A stretch of DNA of 64,000 nucleotides, taken from assembly GCA_036971475.1 (NCBI GenBank), contig JBAIZL010000008.1, positions 10,255,395-10,319,394 of the forward strand. The letters run 5' to 3'. Source of the stretch: Prosapia bicincta. Its lineage: Eukaryota; Arthropoda; Insecta; Hemiptera; Cercopidae. The notes beneath the pieces were generated by a model. That model was given only the letters and a program-made list of their open reading frames with translations, was not told the origin of the DNA and searched no databases. This document shows, one piece after another, positions 27,387 through 40,530 of the stretch. How positions within the stretch are numbered: position 1 is the stretch's first letter; each line of letters begins with the position of its first letter. Both the position numbers and the translations under genes were made by a program.

Positions 27387-29604
27387 GGCAATTGTCATAT
27401 ATTTGCTCTAAAAAATGCATGAATTATAGTTCATGGATCTTGCGATTTCTACAAAAAATGGATTTCTCATTTAAAAGGCATAATAAACGCAGAATCGACC
27501 ATAGATTCGCATTGTGCACTTAGAATTGATCTATAATAAGTATTATAGGAGCTATCGCAATTGTCATATATTTGCTCTAAAAAAAATGCATGAATTATAG
27601 TTCATGGATTTTGCGATTTCTACAAAAAATGGATTTCTCATTTAAAAGGCATAATAAACGCAGAATCGACCATAGATTCGCATTGTGCACTTAGAAATGA
27701 TCTATAATAAGTATTATAGGAGCTATCGCAATTGTCATATATTTGCTCTAAAAAAAATGCATGAATTATAGTTCATGGATTTTGCGATTTCTACAAAAAA
27801 TGGATTTCTCATTTAAAAGGCATAATAAACGCTGAATCGACCATAGATTCGCATTGTGCACTTAGAATTGATCTATAATAATTATTATAGGAGCTATCGC
27901 AATTGTCATATATTTGCTCTAAAAAAAATGCATGAATTATAGTTCATGGATTTTGCGATTCCTACAAAAAATGGATTTCTCATTTAAAAGGCATAATAAA
28001 CGCAGAATCGACCATAGATTCGCATTGTGCACTTAGAATTGATCTATAATAAGTATTATAGGAGCTATCGCAATTGTCATATATTTGCTCTAAAAAAAAT
28101 GCATGATTTATAGTTCATGGATTTTGCGATTTCTACAAAAAATGGATTTCTCATTTAAAAGGCATAATAAACGCTGAATCGACCATAGATTCGCATTGTG
28201 CACTTAGAATTGATCTATAATAAGTATTATAGGAGCTATCGCAATTGTCATATATTGCTCTAAAAAAAATGCATGAATTATAGTTCATGGATTTTGCGAT
28301 TCCTACAAAAAATGGATTTCTCATTTAAAAGGCATAATAAACGCAGAATCGACCATAGATTCGCATTGTGCACTTAGAAATGATCTATAATAAGTATTAT
28401 AGGAGCTATCGCAATTGTCATATATTTGCTCTAAAAAAAATGCATGAATTATAGTTCATGGATTTTGCGATTTCTAAAAAAAAATGGATTTCTCATTTAA
28501 AAGGCATAATAAACGCAGAATCGACCATAGATTCGCACTGTGCACTTAGAATTGATCTATAATAAGTATTATAGGAGCATTCGCAATTGTCATATATTTG
28601 CTCTAAAAAAAATGCATGAATTATAGTTCATGGATTTTGCGATTTCTACAAAAAATGGATTTCTCATTTAAAAGGCATAATAAACGCAGAATCGACCATA
28701 GATTCGCATTGTGCACTTAGAATTGATCTATAATAAGTATTATAGGAGCTATCGCAATTGTCATATATTTTCTCTAATAAAAATGCATGATTTTAGTTCA
28801 TGGATTTTGCGATTTCTACAAAAAATGGATTTCTCATTTAAAAGGCATAATAAACGCAGAATCGACCATAGATTCGCATTGTGCACTTAGAATTGATCTA
28901 TAATAAGTATTATAGGAGCTATCGCAATTGTCATATATTTGCTCTAAAAAAAATGCATGAATTATAGTTCATGGATTTTGCGATTTCTACAAAAAATGGA
29001 TTTCTCATTTAAAAGGCATAATAAACGCAGAATCGACCATAGATTCGCATTGTGCACTTAGAATTGATCTATAAGAGTATTATAGGAGCTATCGCAATTG
29101 TCATATATTTGCTCTAAAAAAAATGCATGAATTATAGTTCATGGATTTTGCGATTCCTACAAAAAATGGATTTCTCATTTAAAAGGCATAATAAACGCAG
29201 AATCGACCATAGATTCGCATTGTGCACTTAGTAATGATCTATAATAAGTATTATAGGAGCTATCGCAATTGTCATATATTTGCTCTAAAAAAAATGCATG
29301 AATTATAGTTCATGGATTTTGCGATTTCTAAAAAAAATGGATTTCTCATTTAAAAGGCATAATAAACGCAGAATCGACCATAGATTCGCATTGTGCACTT
29401 AGAATTGATCTATAATAAGTATTATAGGAGCTATCGCAATTGTCATATATTTGCTCTAAAAAAATGCATGAATTATAGTTCATGGATTTTGCGATTCCTA
29501 CAAAAAATGGATTTCTCATTTAAAAGGCATAATAAACGCAGAATCGACCATAGATTCGCATTGTGCACTTAGAATTGATCTATAATAAGTATTATAGGAG
29601 CTAT
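27387..29604. repeat. Three-copy segment, copy 2 (shortest)
   Basis: Markers gctgaatcga (27831), catgatttat (28102), tatattgctc (28251), gcactgtgc (28535), ggagcattcg (28573), ttttctctaa (28760) and ctataagagt (29069) follow the order of the other copies. Relative to 33004-36060 it lacks about four monomers between ggagcattcg and ctataagagt: the offset changes from 5959 to 6645 bp. The missing stretch includes the tttttcctat monomer present in copies 1 and 3. Confidence 0.75.
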
Positions 29605-31438
29605 GGCAATTGTCATATATTTGCTCTAAAAAATGCATGAATTATAGTTCATGGATCTTGCGATTTCTACAAAAAATGGATTTCTCATTTAAAAGGCATA
29701 ATAAACGCAGAATCGACCATAGATTCGCATTGTGCACTTAGAATTGATCTATAATAAGTATTATAGGAGCTATCGCAATTGTCATATATTTGCTCTAAAA
29801 AAATGCATGAATTATAGTTCATGGATTTTGCGATTCCTACAAAAAATGGATTTCTCATTTAAAAGGCATAATAAACGCAGAATCGACCATAGATTCGCAT
29901 TGTGCACTTAGAATTGATCTATAATAAGTATTATAGGAGCTATGGCAATTGTCATATATTTGCTCTAAAAAATGCATGAATTATAGTTCATGGATCTTGC
30001 GATTTCTACAAAAAATGGATTTCTCATTTAAAAGGCATAATAAACGCAGAATCGACCATAGATTCGCATTGTGCACTTAGAATTGATCTATAATAAGTAT
30101 TATAGGAGCTATCGCAATTGTCATATATTTGCTCTAAAAAAATGCATGAATTATAGTTCATGGATTTTGCGATTCCTACAAAAAATGGATTTCTCATTTA
30201 AAAGGCATAATAAACGCAGAATCGACCATAGATTCGCATTGTGCACTTAGAATTGATCTATAATAAGTATTATAGGAGCTATGGCAATTGTCATATATTT
30301 GCTCTAAAAAATGCATGAATTATAGTTCATGGATCTTGCGATTTCTACAAAAAATGGATTTCTCATTTAAAAGGCATAATAAACGCAGAATCGACCATAG
30401 ATTCGCATTGTGCACTTAGAATTGATCTATAATAAGTATTATAGGAGCTATCGCAATTGTCATATATTTGCTCTAAAAAAATGCATGAATTATAGTTCAT
30501 GGATTTTGCGATTCCTACAAAAAATGGATTTCTCATTTAAAAGGCATAATAAACGCAGAATCGACCATAGATTCGCATTGTGCACTTAGAATTGATCTAT
30601 AATAAGTATTATAGGAGCTATGGCAATTGTCATATATTTGCTCTAAAAAATGCATGAATTATAGTTCATGGATCTTGCGATTTCTACAAAAAATGGATTT
30701 CTCATTTAAAAGGCATAATAAACGCAGAATCGACCATAGATTCGCATTGTGCACTTAGAATTGATCTATAATAAGTATTATAGGAGCTATCGCAATTGTC
30801 ATATATTTGCTCTAAAAAAAATGCATGAATTATAGTTCATGGATTTTGCGATTTCTACAAAAAATGGATTTCTCATTTAAAAGGCATAATAAACGCAGAA
30901 TCGACCATAGATTCGCATTGTGCACTTAGAAATGATCTATAATAAGTATTATAGGAGCTATGGCAATTGTCATATATTTGCTCTAAAAAATGCATGAATT
31001 ATAGTTCATGGATCTTGCGATTTCTACAAAAAATGGATTTCTCATTTAAAAGGCATAATAAACGCAGAATCGACCATAGATTCGCATTGTGCACTTAGAA
31101 TTGATCTATAATAAGTATTATAGGAGCTATCGCAATTGTCATATATTTGCTCTAAAAAAATGCATGAATTATAGTTCATGGATTTTGCGATTCCTACAAA
31201 AAATGGATTTCTCATTTAAAAGGCATAATAAACGCAGAATCGACCATAGATTCGCATTGTGCACTTAGAATTGATCTATAATAAGTATTATAGGAGCTAT
31301 GGCAATTGTCATATATTTGCTCTAAAAAATGCATGAATTATAGTTCATGGATCTTGCGATTTCTACAAAAAATGGATTTCTCATTTAAAAGGCATAATAA
31401 ACGCAGAATCGACCATAGATTCGCATTGTGCACTTGAA
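29404..31438. repeat. 339-bp dimer higher-order repeat, six units
   Basis: The ggc marker stands at 29605, 29944, 30283, 30622, 30962 and 31301, spaced 339, 339, 339, 340 and 339 bp. Each unit is a 170-bp monomer (A7, gattcctac) followed by a 169-bp monomer (gctatggcaatt, A6, ggatcttgcg). In the fifth unit the first monomer is replaced by an ordinary 171-bp copy and the second starts with gaaatgatct. The first four units look nearly identical, so this is a recent expansion. Confidence 0.9.
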
Positions 31439-33150
31439 TTGATCTATAATAAGTATTATAGGAGCTATCGCAATTGTCATATATTTGCTCTAAAAAAAAT
31501 GCATGAATTATAGTTCATGGATTTTGCGATTTCTACAAAAAATGGATTTCTCATTTAAAAGGCATAATAAACGCAGAATCGACCATAGATTCGCATTGTG
31601 CACTTAGAATTGATCTATAATAAGTATTATAGGAGCTATCGCAATTGTCATATATTTGCTCTAAAAAAAATGCATGAATTATAGTTCATGGATTTTGCGA
31701 TTTCTACAAAAAATGGATTTCTCATTTAAAAGGCATAATAAACGCAGAATCGACCATAGATTCGCATTGTGCACTTAGAATTGATCTATAATAAGTATTA
31801 TAGGAGCTATCGCAATTGTCATATATTTTCTCTAATAAAAATGCATGATTTTAGTTCATGGATTTTGCGATTTCTACAAAAAAAGGATTTCTCATTTAAA
31901 AGGCATAATAAACGCAGAATCGACCATAGATTCGCATTGTGCACTTAGAATTGATCTATAATAAGTATTATAGGAGCTATCGCAATTGTCATATATTTGC
32001 TCTAAAAAAAATGCATGAATTATAGTTCATGGATTTTGCGATTTCTACAAAAAATGGATTTCTCATTTAAAAGGCATAATAAACGCAGAATCGACCATAG
32101 ATTCGCATTGTGCACTTAGAATTGATCTATAATAAGTATTATAGGAGCTATCGCAATTGTCATATATTTGCTCTAAAAAAAATGCATGAATTATAGTTCA
32201 TGGATTTTGCGATTTCTACAAAAAATGGATTTCTCATTTAAAAGGCATAATAAACGCAGAATCGACCATAGATTCGCATTGTGCACTTAGAAATGATCTA
32301 TAATAAGTATTATAGGAGCTATCGCAATTGTCATATATTTGCTCTAAAAAAAATGCATGAATTATAGTTCATGGATTTTGCGATTTCTACAAAAAATGGA
32401 TTTCTCATTTAAAAGGCATAATAAACGCTGAATCGACCATAGATTCGCATTGTGCACTTAGAATTGATCTATAATAAGTATTATAGGAGCTATCGCAATT
32501 GTCATATATTTGCTCTAAAAAAAATGCATGAATTATAGTTCATGGATTTTGCAATTTCTACAAAAAATGGATTTCTCATTTAAAAGGCATAATAAACGCA
32601 GAATCGACCATAGATTCGCATTGTGCACTTAGAATTGATCTATAATAAGTATTATAGGAGCTATGGCAATTGTCATATATTTGCTCTAAAAAATGCATGA
32701 ATTATAGTTCATGGATCTTGCGATTTCTACAAAAAATGGATTTCTCATTTAAAAGGCATAATAAACGCAGAATCGACCATAGATTCGCATTGTGCACTTA
32801 GAATTGATCTATAATAAGTATTATAGGAGCTATCGCAATTGTCATATATTTGCTCTAAAAAAATGAATGAATTATAGTTCATGGATTTTGCGATTCCTAC
32901 AAAAAATGGATTTCTCATTTAAAAGGCATAATAAACGCAGAATCTACCATAGATTCGCATTGTGCACTTAGAATTGATCTATAATAAGTATTATAGGAGC
33001 TATGGCAATTGTCATATATTTGCTCTAAAAAATGCATGAATTATAGTTCATGGATCTTGCGATTTCTACAAAAAATGGATTTCTCATTTAAAAGGCATAA
33101 TAAACGCAGAATCGACCATAGATTCGCATTGTGCTCTTAGAATTGATCTA
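31432..33150. repeat. Duplicate of 25987-27530
   Basis: Shared markers are cacttgaatt (25986/31431), ttttctctaa plus aaaaaaagga (26380/31826), gctgaatcga (about 26810/32427), tgcaatttct (about 26932/32550), and two ggc monomers with gaatctacca between (27048 and 27387 / 32665 and 33004). The offset grows from about 5446 to 5617 bp, so the later copy has one extra monomer, the one with gaaatgatct near 32290. Confidence 0.78.
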
Positions 33151-36060
33151 TAATAAGTATTATAGGAGCTATCGCAATTGTCATATATTTGCTCTAAAAA
33201 AAATGCATGAATTATAGTTCATGGATTTTGCGATTTCTACAAAAAATGGATTTCTCATTTAAAAGGCATAATAAACGCAGAATCGACCATAGATTCGCAT
33301 TGTGCACTTAGAAATGATCTATAATAAGTATTATAGGAGCTATCGCAATTGTCATATATTTGCTCTAAAAAAAATGCATGAATTATAGTTCATGGATTTT
33401 GCGATTTCTACAAAAAATGGATTTCTCATTTAAAAGGCATAATAAACGCTGAATCGACCATAGATTCGCATTGTGCACTTAGAATTGATCTATAATAAGT
33501 ATTATAGGAGCTATCGCAATTGTCATATATTTGCTCTAAAAAAAATGCATGAATTATAGTTCATGGATTTTGCGATTCCTACAAAAAATGGATTTCTCAT
33601 TTAAAAGGCATAATAAACGCAGAATCGACCATAGATTCGCATTGTGCACTTAGAATTGATCTATAATAAGTATTATAGGAGCTATCGCAATTGTCATATA
33701 TTTGCTCTAAAAAAAATGCATGATTTATAGTTCATGGATTTTGCGATTTCTACAAAAAATGGATTTCTCATTTAAAAGGCATAATAAACGCAGAATCGAC
33801 CATAGATTCGCATTGTGCACTTAGAAATGATATATAATAAGTATTATAGGAGCTATCGCAATTGTCATATATTTGCTCTAAAAAAAATGCATGAATTATA
33901 GTTCATGGATTTTGCGATTTCTACAAAAAATGGATTTCTCATTTAAAAGGCATAATAAACGCAGAATCGACCATAGATTCGCATTGTGCACTTAGAATTG
34001 ATCTATAATAAGTATTATAGGAGCTATCGCAATTGTCATATATTTGCTCTAAAAAAAATGCATGAATTATAGTTCATGGATTTTGCGATTTCTACAAAAA
34101 ATGGATTTCTCATTTAAAAGGCATAATAAACGCTGAATCGACCATAGATTCGCATTGTGCACTTAGAATTGATCTATAATAAGTATTATAGGAGCTATCG
34201 CAATTGTCATATATTGCTCTAAAAAAAATGCATGAATTATAGTTCATGGATTTTGCGATTCCTACAAAAAATGGATTTCTCATTTAAAAGGCATAATAAA
34301 CGCAGAATCGACCATAGATTCGCATTGTGCACTTAGAAATGATCTATAATAAGTATTATAGGAGCTATCGCAATTGTCATATATTTGCTCTAAAAAAAAT
34401 GCATGAATTATAGTTCATGGATTTTGCGATTTCTAAAAAAAAATGGATTTCTCATTTAAAAGGCATAATAAACGCAGAATCGACCATAGATTCGCACTGT
34501 GCACTTAGAATTGATCTATAATAAGTATTATAGGAGCATTCGCAATTGTCATATATTTGCTCTAAAAAAAATGCATGAATTATAGTTCATGGATTTTGCG
34601 ATTTCTACAAAAAATGGATTTTTCCTATTTAAAAGGCACAATAAACGCAGAATCGACCATAGATTCGCATTGTGCACTTAGAAATGATATATAATAAGTA
34701 TTATAGGAGCTATCGCAATTGTCATATATTTGCTCTAAATAAAATGCATGAATTATAGTTCATGGATTTTGCGATTTCTACAAAAAATGGATTTCTCATT
34801 TAAAAGGCATAATAAACGCAGAATCGACCATAGATTCGCATTGTGCACTTAGAATTGATCTATAATAAGTATTATAGGAGCTATCGCAATTGTCATATAT
34901 TTGCTCTAAAAAAAATGCATGAATTATAGTTCATGGATTTTGCGATTTCTACAAAAAATGGATTTCTCATTTAAAAGGCATAATAAACGCAGAATCGACC
35001 ATAGATTCGCATTGTGCACTTAGAATTGATCTATAATAAGTATTATAGGAGCTATCGCAATTGTCATATATTTGCTCTAAAAAAAATGCATGAATTATAG
35101 TTCATGGATTTTGCGATTTCTACAAAAAATGGATTTCTCATTTAAAAGGCATAATAAACGCAGAATCGACCATAGATTCGCATTGTGCACTTAGAATTGA
35201 TCTATAATAAGTATTATAGGAGCTATCGCAATTGTCATATATTTGCTCTAAAAAAAATGCATGAATTATAGTTCATGGATTTTGCGATTTCTACAAAAAA
35301 TGGATTTCTCATTTAAAAGGCATAATAAACGCAGAATCGACCATAGATTCGCATTGTGCACTTAGAATTGATCTATAATAAGTATTATAGGAGCTATCGC
35401 AATTGTCATATATTTTCTCTAATAAAAATGCATGATTTTAGTTCATGGATTTTGCGATTTCTACAAAAAATGGATTTCTCATTTAAAAGGCATAATAAAC
35501 GCAGAATCGACCATAGATTCGCATTGTGCACTTAGAATTGATCTATAATAAGTATTATAGGAGCTATCGCAATTGTCATATATTTGCTCTAAAAAAAATG
35601 CATGAATTATAGTTCATGGATTTTGCGATTTCTACAAAAAATGGATTTCTCATTTAAAAGGCATAATAAACGCAGAATCGACCATAGATTCGCATTGTGC
35701 ACTTAGAATTGATCTATAAGAGTATTATAGGAGCTATCGCAATTGTCATATATTTGCTCTAAAAAAAATGCATGAATTATAGTTCATGGATTTTGCGATT
35801 CCTACAAAAAATGGATTTCTCATTTAAAAGGCATAATAAACGCAGAATCGACCATAGATTCGCATTGTGCACTTAGTAATGATCTATAATAAGTATTATA
35901 GGAGCTATCGCAATTGTCATATATTTGCTCTAAAAAAAATGCATGAATTATAGTTCATGGATTTTGCGATTTCTAAAAAAAATGGATTTCTCATTTAAAA
36001 GGCATAATAAACGCAGAATCGACCATAGATTCGCATTGTGCACTTAGAATTGATCTATAA
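33004..36060. repeat. Three-copy segment, copy 3 (longest)
   Basis: Markers gctgaatcga (33448), catgatttat (33720), tatattgctc (34210), gcactgtgc (34495), ggagcattcg (34533), tttttcctat (34618), ctctaaataa (34732), ttttctctaa (35413), ctataagagt (35714) and cttagtaatg (35873) combine those of copies 1 and 2. It is therefore closest to the fullest form of the segment. The tcctattt site is 9032 bp from that of copy 1. Confidence 0.75.
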
Positions 36061-37760
36061 TAAGTATTATAGGAGCTATCGCAATTGTCATATATTTGCT
36101 CTAAAAAAAATGCATGAATTATAGTTCATGGAGTTTGCGATTTCTACAAAAAATGGATTTCTCATTTAAAAGGCATAATAAACGCAGAATCGACCATAGA
36201 TTCGCATTGTGCACTTAGAATTGATCTATAATAAGTATTATAGGAGCTATCGCAATTGTCATATATTTGCTCTAAAAAAAATGCATGAATTATAGTTCAT
36301 GGATTTTGCGATTTCTACAAAAAATGGATTTCTCATTTAAAAGGCATAATAAACGCAGAATCGACCATAGATTCGCATTGTGCACTTAGAATTGATCTAT
36401 AATAAGTATTATAGGAGCTATCGCAATTGTCATATATTTGCTCTAAAAAAAATGCATGAATTATAGTTCATGGATTTTGCGATTTCTACAAAAAATGGAT
36501 TTCTCATTTAAAAGGCATAATAAACGCAGAATCGACCATAGATTCGCATTGTGCACTTAGAATTGATCTATAATAAGTATTATAGGAGCTATCGCAATTG
36601 TCATATATTTGCTCTAAAAAAAATGCATGAATTATAGTTCATGGATTTTGCGATTTCTACAAAAAATGGATTTCTCATTTAAAAGGCATAATAAACGCAG
36701 AATCGACCATAGATTCGCATTGTGCACTTAGAATTGATCTATAATAAGTATTATAGGAGCTATCGCAATTGTCATATATTTGCTCTAAAAAAAATGCATG
36801 AATTATAGTTCATGGATTTTGCGATTTCTACAAAAAATGGATTTCTCATTTAAAAGGCGTAATAAACGCAGAATCGACCATATATTCGCATTGTGCACTT
36901 AGAATTGATCTATAATAAGTATTATAGGAGCTATCGCAATTGTCATATATTTGCTCTAAAAAAAATGCATGAATTATAGTTCATGGATTTTGCGATTTCT
37001 ACAAAAAATGGATTTCTCATTTAAAAGGCATAATAAACGCAGAATCGACCATAGATTGGCATTGTGCACTTAGAATTGATCTATAATAAGTATTATAGGA
37101 GCTATCGCAATTGTCATATATTTGCTCTAAAAAAAATGCATGAATTATAGTTCATGGATTTTGCGATTTCTACAAAAAATGGATTTCTCATTTAAAAGGC
37201 ATAATAAACGCAGAATCGACCATAGATTCGCATTGTGCACTTAGAATTGATCTATAATAAGTATTATAGGAGCTATCGTAATTACCATCAAATTGCTCCA
37301 AAAAAAAATGCATGAATTATAGTTCATGGATTTTGCGATTTCTACAAAAAATGGATTTCTCATTTAAAAGGCATAATAAACGCAGAATCGACCATAGATT
37401 CGCATTGTGCACTTAGAATTGATCTATAATAAGTATTATAGGAGCTATCGCAATTGTCATATATTTGCTCTAAAAAAAATGCATGAATTATAGTTCATGG
37501 ATTTTGCGATTTCTACAAAAAATGGATTTCTCATTTAAAAGGCATAATAAACGCAGAATCGACCATAGATTCGCATTGTGCACTTAGAATTGATCTATAA
37601 TAAGTAATTTAGGAGCTATCGCAATTGTCATATATTTGCTTTAAAAAAATGCATGAATTATAGTTCATGGATTTTGCGATTTCTACAAAAAATGGATTTC
37701 TCATTTAAAAGGCATAATAAACGCTGAATCGACCATAGATTCGCATTGTGCACTTAGAAT
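36060..37760. repeat. Uniform monomer run
   Basis: About ten near-consensus monomers with scattered private changes (ggagtttgcg 36130, ggcgtaataa 36856, catatattcg 36880, gattggcatt 37054, agtaatttag 37604). One type-B patch lies at 37278. No higher-order period was recognised here. Confidence 0.7.
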
Positions 37761-39810
37761 TGATCTATAATAAGTATTATAGGAGCTATCGCAATTGTCA
37801 TATATTTGCTCTAAAAAAAATGCATGAATTATAGTTCATGGATTTTGCGATTTCTACAAAAAATGGATTTCTCATTTAAAAGGCATAATAAACGCTGAAT
37901 CGACCATAGATTCGCATTGTGCACTTAGAATTGATCTATAATAAGTATTATAGGAGCTATCGCAATTGTCATATATTTGCTCTAAAAATAATGCATGAAT
38001 TATAGTTCATGGATTTTGCGATTCATCCAAAAAATGGATTTCTCATTTAAAAGGCATAATAAACGCAGAATCGACCATAGATTCGCATTGCGCACTTAGA
38101 AATGATCTATAATAAGTATTATAGGAGCTATCGCAATTGTCATATATTTGCTCTAAAAAAAATGCATGAATTATAGTTCATGGATTTTGCGATTTCTACA
38201 AAAAATGGATTTCTCATTTAAAAGGCATAATAAACGCAGAATCGACCATAGATTCGCATTGTGCACTTAGAATTGATCTATAATAAGTATTATAGGAGCT
38301 ATCGCAATTGTCATATATTTGCTCTAAAAAAAATGCATGAATTATAGTTCATGGATTTTGCGATTTCTACAAAAAATGGATTTCTCATTTAAAAGGCATA
38401 ATAAACGCAGAATCGACCATAGATTCGCATTGTGCACTTAGAAATGATATATAATAAGTATTATAGGAGCTATCGCAATTGTCATATATTTGCTCTAAAA
38501 AAAATGCATGAATTATAGTTCATGGATTTTGCGATTTCTACAAAAAATGGATTTCTCATTTAAAAGGCATAATAAACGCAGAATCGACCATAGATTCGCA
38601 TTGTGCACTTAGAATTGATCTATAATAAGTATTATAGGAGCTATCGAAATTGTCATATATTTGCTCTAAAAAAAATGCATGAATTATAGTTCATGGATTT
38701 TGCGATTTCTACAAAAAATAGATTTCTCATTTAAAAGGCATAATAAACGCAGAATCGACCATAGATTCGCATTGTGCACTTAGAATTGATCTATAATAAG
38801 TATTATAGGAGCTATCGCAATTGTCATATATTTGCTCTAAAAAAAATGCATGAATTATAGTTCATGGATTTTGCGATTTCTACAAAAAATGGATTTCTCA
38901 TTTAAAAGGCATAATAAACGCTGAATCGACCATAGATTCGCATTGTGCACTTAGAATTGATCTATAATAAGTATTATAGGAGCTATCGCAATTGTCATAT
39001 ATTTGCTCTAAAAATAATGCATGAATTATAGTTCATGGATTTTGCGATTCATCCAAAAAATGGATTTCTCATTTAAAAGGCATAATAAACGCAGAATCGA
39101 CCATAGATTCGCATTGCGCACTTAGAAATGATCTATAATAAGTATTATAGGAGCTATCGCAATTGTCATATATTTGCTCTAAAAAAAATGCATGAATTAT
39201 AGTTCATGGATTTTGCGATTTCTACAAAAAATGGATTTCTCATTTAAAAGGCATAATAAACGCAGAATCGACCATAGATTCGCATTGTGCACTTAGAATT
39301 GATCTATAATAAGTATTATAGGAGCTATCGCAATTGTCATATATTTGCTCTAAAAAAAATGCATGAATTATAGTTCATGGATTTTGCGATTTCTACAAAA
39401 AATGGATTTCTCATTTAAAAGGCATAATAAACGCAGAATCGACCATAGATTCGCATTGTGCACTTAGAAATGATATATAATAAGTATTATAGGAGCTATC
39501 GCAATTGTCATATATTTGCTCTAAAAAAAATGCATGAATTATAGTTCATGGATTTTGCGATTTCTACAAAAAATGGATTTCTCATTTAAAAGGCATAATA
39601 AACGCAGAATCGACCATAGATTCGCATTGTGCACTTAGAATTGATCTATAATAAGTATTATAGGAGCTATGGAAATTGTCATATATTTGCTCTAAAAAAA
39701 ATGCATGAATTATAGTTCATGGATTTTGCGATTTCTACAAAAAATAGATTTCTCATTTAAAAGGCATAATAAACGCAGAATCGACCATAGATTCGCATTG
39801 TGCACTTAGA
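37760..39810. repeat. 6-monomer (1026 bp) tandem duplication
   Basis: Marker pairs exactly 1026 bp apart are aacgctgaat (37891/38917), attcatccaa (38021/39047), and aaaaatagat with its private A (around 38719/39745). The variants cattgcgcac, gaaatgatat and the c-to-a change in tatcgaaatt are also present in both units; the second has gctatggaaa at that last site. The flanks differ at T2A, which fixes the ends to about one monomer. Confidence 0.87.
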
Positions 39811-40129
39811 AATGATCTATAATAAGTATTATAGGAGCTATCGCAATTGTCATATATTTGCTCTAAAAAAAATGCATGAATTATAGTTCATGGATTTTGC
39901 GATTTCTACAAAAAATGGATTTCTCATTTAAAAGGCATAATAAACGCAGAATCGACCATAGATTCGCATTGTGCACTTAGAATTGATCTATAATAAGTAT
40001 TATAGGAGCTATCGCAATTGTCATATATTTGCTCTAAAAAAAATGCATGAATTATAGTTCATGGATTTTGCGATTTCTACAAAAAATGGATTTCTCATTT
40101 AAAAAGCATAATAAACGCAGAATCGACCA

Positions 40130-40530
40130 TAGATTCCCATTGTGCACTTAGAATTGATCTATAATAAGTATTATAGGAGCTATCGCAATTTCCATATATT
40201 TGCTCTAAAAAAAATGCATGAATTATAGTTCATGGATTTTGCGATTTCTACAAAAAATGGATTTCTCATTTTAAAAGCTTAAATAACGCAGAATCGACCA
40301 TAGATTCGCATTGTGCACTTAGAATTGATCTATAATAAGTATTATAGGAGCTATCGCTATTGTCATATATTTGCCCTAAAAAAAATGCATGAATTATAGT
40401 TCATGGATTTTGCGATTTCTACAAAAAATGGATTTCTCATTTAAAAGGCATAATAAACGCAGAATCGACCATAGATTCGCATTGTGCACTTAGAATTGAT
40501 CTATAATAAGTATTATAGCAGCTATCGCAA
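40130..40530. repeat. Monomers with clustered private mutations
   Basis: Within about 400 bp are gattcccatt (40134), aatttccata (40187), cattttaaaagcttaaata (40268-40286), tatcgctatt (40353), ttgccctaaa (40371) and tatagcagct (40514). I saw none of these elsewhere. Most other neighbouring monomers differ at one or two sites only, so this is an older or unhomogenised patch, or one with sequence error. Confidence 0.65.
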
